This document shows positions 5,517 to 7,659 of a stretch of DNA of 7,659 nucleotides, in pieces. The stretch is from B75-G9 sp964564905 (GTDB lineage: Archaea; Hadarchaeota; Hadarchaeia; Hadarchaeales; Hadarchaeaceae). Below the pieces are notes generated by a model. That model ran no database searches and was not told the DNA's origin. It saw only the letters and a list, made by a program, of their open reading frames with translations. Both the position numbers and the translations under genes were made by a program. The stretch covers positions 1 through 7,659 of the forward strand of contig CAZMCI010000046.1 in the NCBI GenBank assembly GCA_964564905.1, given 5' to 3'. Numbering within the stretch: position 1 is the stretch's first letter; each line of letters begins with the position of its first letter.

Positions 5517-7601
5517 TCATTTCTTCCGGGTAGTGGTGATATTTCTCTTCCAACCGGCCTTGGTCTGACAGCTTGGATTCAAGCATATCCTGTATGGCTT
5601 TCTTCCCACCCGGTTGACTTGGATCATTGGAGCTCCACACTCCTTACAGGTGTTTCTGAGGGGGATAATCCTACCATCTTGTGGAAGGGGAAGAGAATTC
5701 GTACATTTCGGATAGTTCGAGCATCCCACAAAACGTTTGTGGGTAGCACGCGATATGATTATCCTCAAATCACCCCCACACTGGGGGCATTTCCCCAGAA
5801 CCCTTTGTTTCATCCTAGTGACGCGATAGGATTTCATCAAATTTCTGCCGATCTCCAGCTGGTGTTCTTTGAACTTCCTGAGCACCCTGTCCAGCTCAGC
5901 CTGGGCCATGGCGATGACCTCCCCCTTGCTACGCTTCCCCTCCCGTATTGCCTCCATCTCGCGCTCAAATTCCGCAGTTAATTTCTCGCTGACGATCTCT
6001 GGACAGTATCTGAGAAGTGTGTTAACCACTTCCACGCCAAGTTCTGTAACTGTGATCTGGTCACCAAATATGTACCCACGTTGGTAGAGGTTTTGGATGA
6101 TCCCAGCACGTGTGCTCTTCGTCCCGAGATTTCTGGACTCCATCTCCTTCACTATCGAAGCTGGGTTGTACCGTGGAGGAGGCTGGGTCTTCCTTTCCTC
6201 CAATTTTACCTCCTTGACCGATAACTCTCTTCCCTCCTGGAGCTGCGGGAGGACGATCTCCTCCATGGAACCATATCTACCATAATATCTAAGCCATCCC
6301 TCCTCTAACACTCGGCGCCCACGAAGGAGAAAGGTCTCTCCCCCCACATCTAACTCTACCTTCACACTTTCCAACGATGCTGGTTTTCCAAAAGTCGAAA
6401 GAAAACGTCTGACAACTAGATCGTAAATTTTTTGCTGGGATCCACTCAGTACTTTTGGTTTTTCACCAGTTGGAAATATTGCCGGATGCGCTGGGTCAAC
6501 CTTCTTACCCTCATTGGGACGCAGATCCAACCTCGAGAGCAACTCACTCGCAAACTTTCCATACTGTTCAGAAGATCTGAGCTGTTCAATTATCCCCCGG
6601 TAATTTATCGTGGGGGGTAATTTTTGGCTGCTCGTCCTTGGATAACTGATAAGCGCGGCCTGATACAGCGCCTGCGCGATCTGCTGGGTACGCATCGGAG
6701 TATACCCAAAACAACGATAAGCCTCGGATTGCAAGTCTCCGAGGTTAAAGGGTGGAGGGGGTAACCTTCGATACCGCCGAACTTTGACCGCAGAAACTCT
6801 AGCAGGCTTTTCCCTGCACGCGGCCAAAACCCGCTCGGCATCGGACTTATCAAAAAACCTTGATGTCACATGTTCGGCTATTACTTCACGTCCGTCGAGG
6901 TCCAAAATCAGGTTTAGAACCCAGAACGGCTCGGGCTTGAAAGCTTTTATCTCCAGTTCACGTTCGACCAAGATCTTCAAAGTTGGGGTTTGTACTCGAC
7001 CAGCTGAAAGTTTGGCAAAACGTTGCTCCGCCGCCTCCACCGCGGCGCTCATCGCTTTCGATAAGTTCATGCCCCAATACCAGTCAAGGACATGGCGGGT
7101 TATCCCCGCATCTATGAGTTCGAAGTCTAAACGGGGCATCATGTGCTCATATGAGCGACGCAGATCTTCTGTTGTGAGTGTAGAAAATTTCATCCTTCTG
7201 GCATGATTTACAGCCTCGTTTCCACAGAGGTACTTGAGCACATTGAAGGCGATGAGGGAACCCTCTACATCATAATCACAGGCACTGATGTAATTCGTAG
7301 CGTCTTTGGCCAGTTCTCTGATCACATCGATAAACACCCGTGTTTGCTTAGCCTTCTTATCCACTTCATAGACAGGCACCCAAGCTATATCGTAGAAGGG
7401 ATAATCACGCATTGGTCTCAAGTTTTTGAGTGTAAAAAGGTGCCCCAATGCTGAAACTGCTATCATCTCCATTCCGTCTCGCTTAAACTCGTAGTATGAA
7501 ACACCCATGAGTTTTCTTCTTCGGGGTTTTCCCTCAGCTAAAGCTGTAGCTATCTTCTCTGTGGCGGTTGGTTTCTCGCAGATGATGAGAGTTTTTGACA
7601 T
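5517..7601 (-). CDS. topA: DNA topoisomerase I (type IA, archaeal)
   Basis: Relaxes negatively supercoiled DNA by breaking and rejoining one strand through a 5'-phosphotyrosine. Of the 694 residues, the N-terminal Toprim domain shows the metal-binding Glu in ICEKPTA (E9) and D-x-D-x-E in ACDYDVEGS (D109, D111, E113). The strand-passage core has SAGRVQTPTLKIL (199-211). The active tyrosine is in LISYPRTSSQKLP (Y320, with R322). The motif NLGTKSTRAGII of the topo IA family follows in the C-terminal core. The tail carries two four-cysteine zinc ribbons, C605/C608/C627/C633 and C652/C655/C673/C678, normally used to hold single-stranded DNA. Length matches archaeal TopA rather than bacterial TopA (about 865) or reverse gyrase (no helicase part). 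The ATG at 7601 gives the usual MSKTLIICEKP start. Identification is firm. Confidence 0.96.
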   Translation of the reverse strand: MSKTLIICEKPTATEKIATALAEGKPRRRKLMGVSYYEFKRDGMEMIAVSALGHLFTLKNLRPMRDYPFYDIAWVPVYEVDKKAKQTRVFIDVIRELAKDATNYISACDYDVEGSLIAFNVLKYLCGNEAVNHARRMKFSTLTTEDLRRSYEHMMPRLDFELIDAGITRHVLDWYWGMNLSKAMSAAVEAAEQRFAKLSAGRVQTPTLKILVERELEIKAFKPEPFWVLNLILDLDGREVIAEHVTSRFFDKSDAERVLAACREKPARVSAVKVRRYRRLPPPPFNLGDLQSEAYRCFGYTPMRTQQIAQALYQAALISYPRTSSQKLPPTINYRGIIEQLRSSEQYGKFASELLSRLDLRPNEGKKVDPAHPAIFPTGEKPKVLSGSQQKIYDLVVRRFLSTFGKPASLESVKVELDVGGETFLLRGRRVLEEGWLRYYGRYGSMEEIVLPQLQEGRELSVKEVKLEERKTQPPPRYNPASIVKEMESRNLGTKSTRAGIIQNLYQRGYIFGDQITVTELGVEVVNTLLRYCPEIVSEKLTAEFEREMEAIREGKRSKGEVIAMAQAELDRVLRKFKEHQLEIGRNLMKSYRVTRMKQRVLGKCPQCGGDLRIIISRATHKRFVGCSNYPKCTNSLPLPQDGRIIPLRNTCKECGAPMIQVNRVGRKPYRICLNPSCQTKAGWKRNITTTRKK

Positions 7602-7641
7602 CGGTCTCGTAGCTTATTTGGGTTTTTATTTTAAGAGACCG
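7602..7641 (-). promoter_or_regulatory. topA promoter with TATA box framed by a 7-bp inverted repeat
   Basis: On the minus strand TTAAAATAAAAACC (7621-7634) is a TATA-like stretch centred about 28 bp before the ATG, predicting a nearly leaderless topA mRNA. CGGTCTC (7602-7608), which abuts the start codon, and GAGACCG (7635-7641) are perfect inverted copies on either side of it. Such a layout could bind a regulator at both edges of the promoter. A chance match of two 7-mers cannot be excluded. Confidence 0.4.
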
Positions 7642-7659
7642 GCGGTGCTCCCGGCCAAA

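Noticed and set aside
5424..5981. 185-codon plus-strand open frame across the topA end and the GT start
   Set aside because: It is antisense to topA, which has full catalytic and zinc-ribbon motifs; the antisense frame shows no recognisable domain and no promoter or SD signal.
6784..7206. 140-codon plus-strand open frame inside topA
   Set aside because: Antisense to the conserved Toprim and core region of topA; a shadow frame without motifs.
7640..7659. G/C-rich right edge considered as the start of a tRNA or SRP RNA
   Set aside because: No cloverleaf, anticodon arm or T-arm can be drawn in the few bases available; too little sequence to call.

Overview
The window is a piece of an archaeal chromosome, about half G+C. 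Both information-processing genes are of archaeal type: a clamp-loader small subunit (rfcS, cut by the left edge) and a 694-residue type IA topoisomerase with two C-terminal zinc ribbons. Most start codons lack a strong Shine-Dalgarno site. Several have a TATA-like box about 25-35 bp upstream of the start codon, which fits leaderless or short-leader archaeal mRNAs. The lineage cannot be fixed from this sequence alone; a thermophilic or brine-dwelling uncultured euryarchaeal-type genome is a guess.

Layout, left to right: the 3' part of rfcS (+); trehalose-6-phosphate phosphatase otsB (-), whose stop codon overlaps that of rfcS; a 344-bp intergenic region; a TreT-type trehalose synthase (+) divergent from otsB; an mscS channel (+); a second TreT-like GT4 glycosyltransferase (-), convergent with mscS across a 13-bp gap holding a terminator-like hairpin; and topA (-). 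The last 58 bases are the topA promoter region.

The four middle genes read as one osmotic or thermal stress module. They can make trehalose (GT4 synthase plus phosphatase) and release solute on down-shock (MscS), with a second GT4 protein beside them. The set recalls the Thermoproteus tenax trehalose operon, where a fused trehalose-6-phosphate synthase/phosphatase sits with a glycosyltransferase and an MscS channel and the glycosyltransferase activates the synthase in a complex. Here no GT20 synthase is visible: a GT4 TreT-like enzyme takes its place and the phosphatase stands alone. This leaves open whether trehalose is made directly or through trehalose-6-phosphate.

The otsB-treT intergenic region holds unusual structure: a perfect 14-bp palindrome whose 12-bp core recurs inside mscS, a probable relic of the right end of an IS200/IS605 (tnpB) element, a canonical TATA word, and a G/C-rich hairpin just before treT. 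Palindromic sites also lie at the mscS, second-GT and topA promoters.
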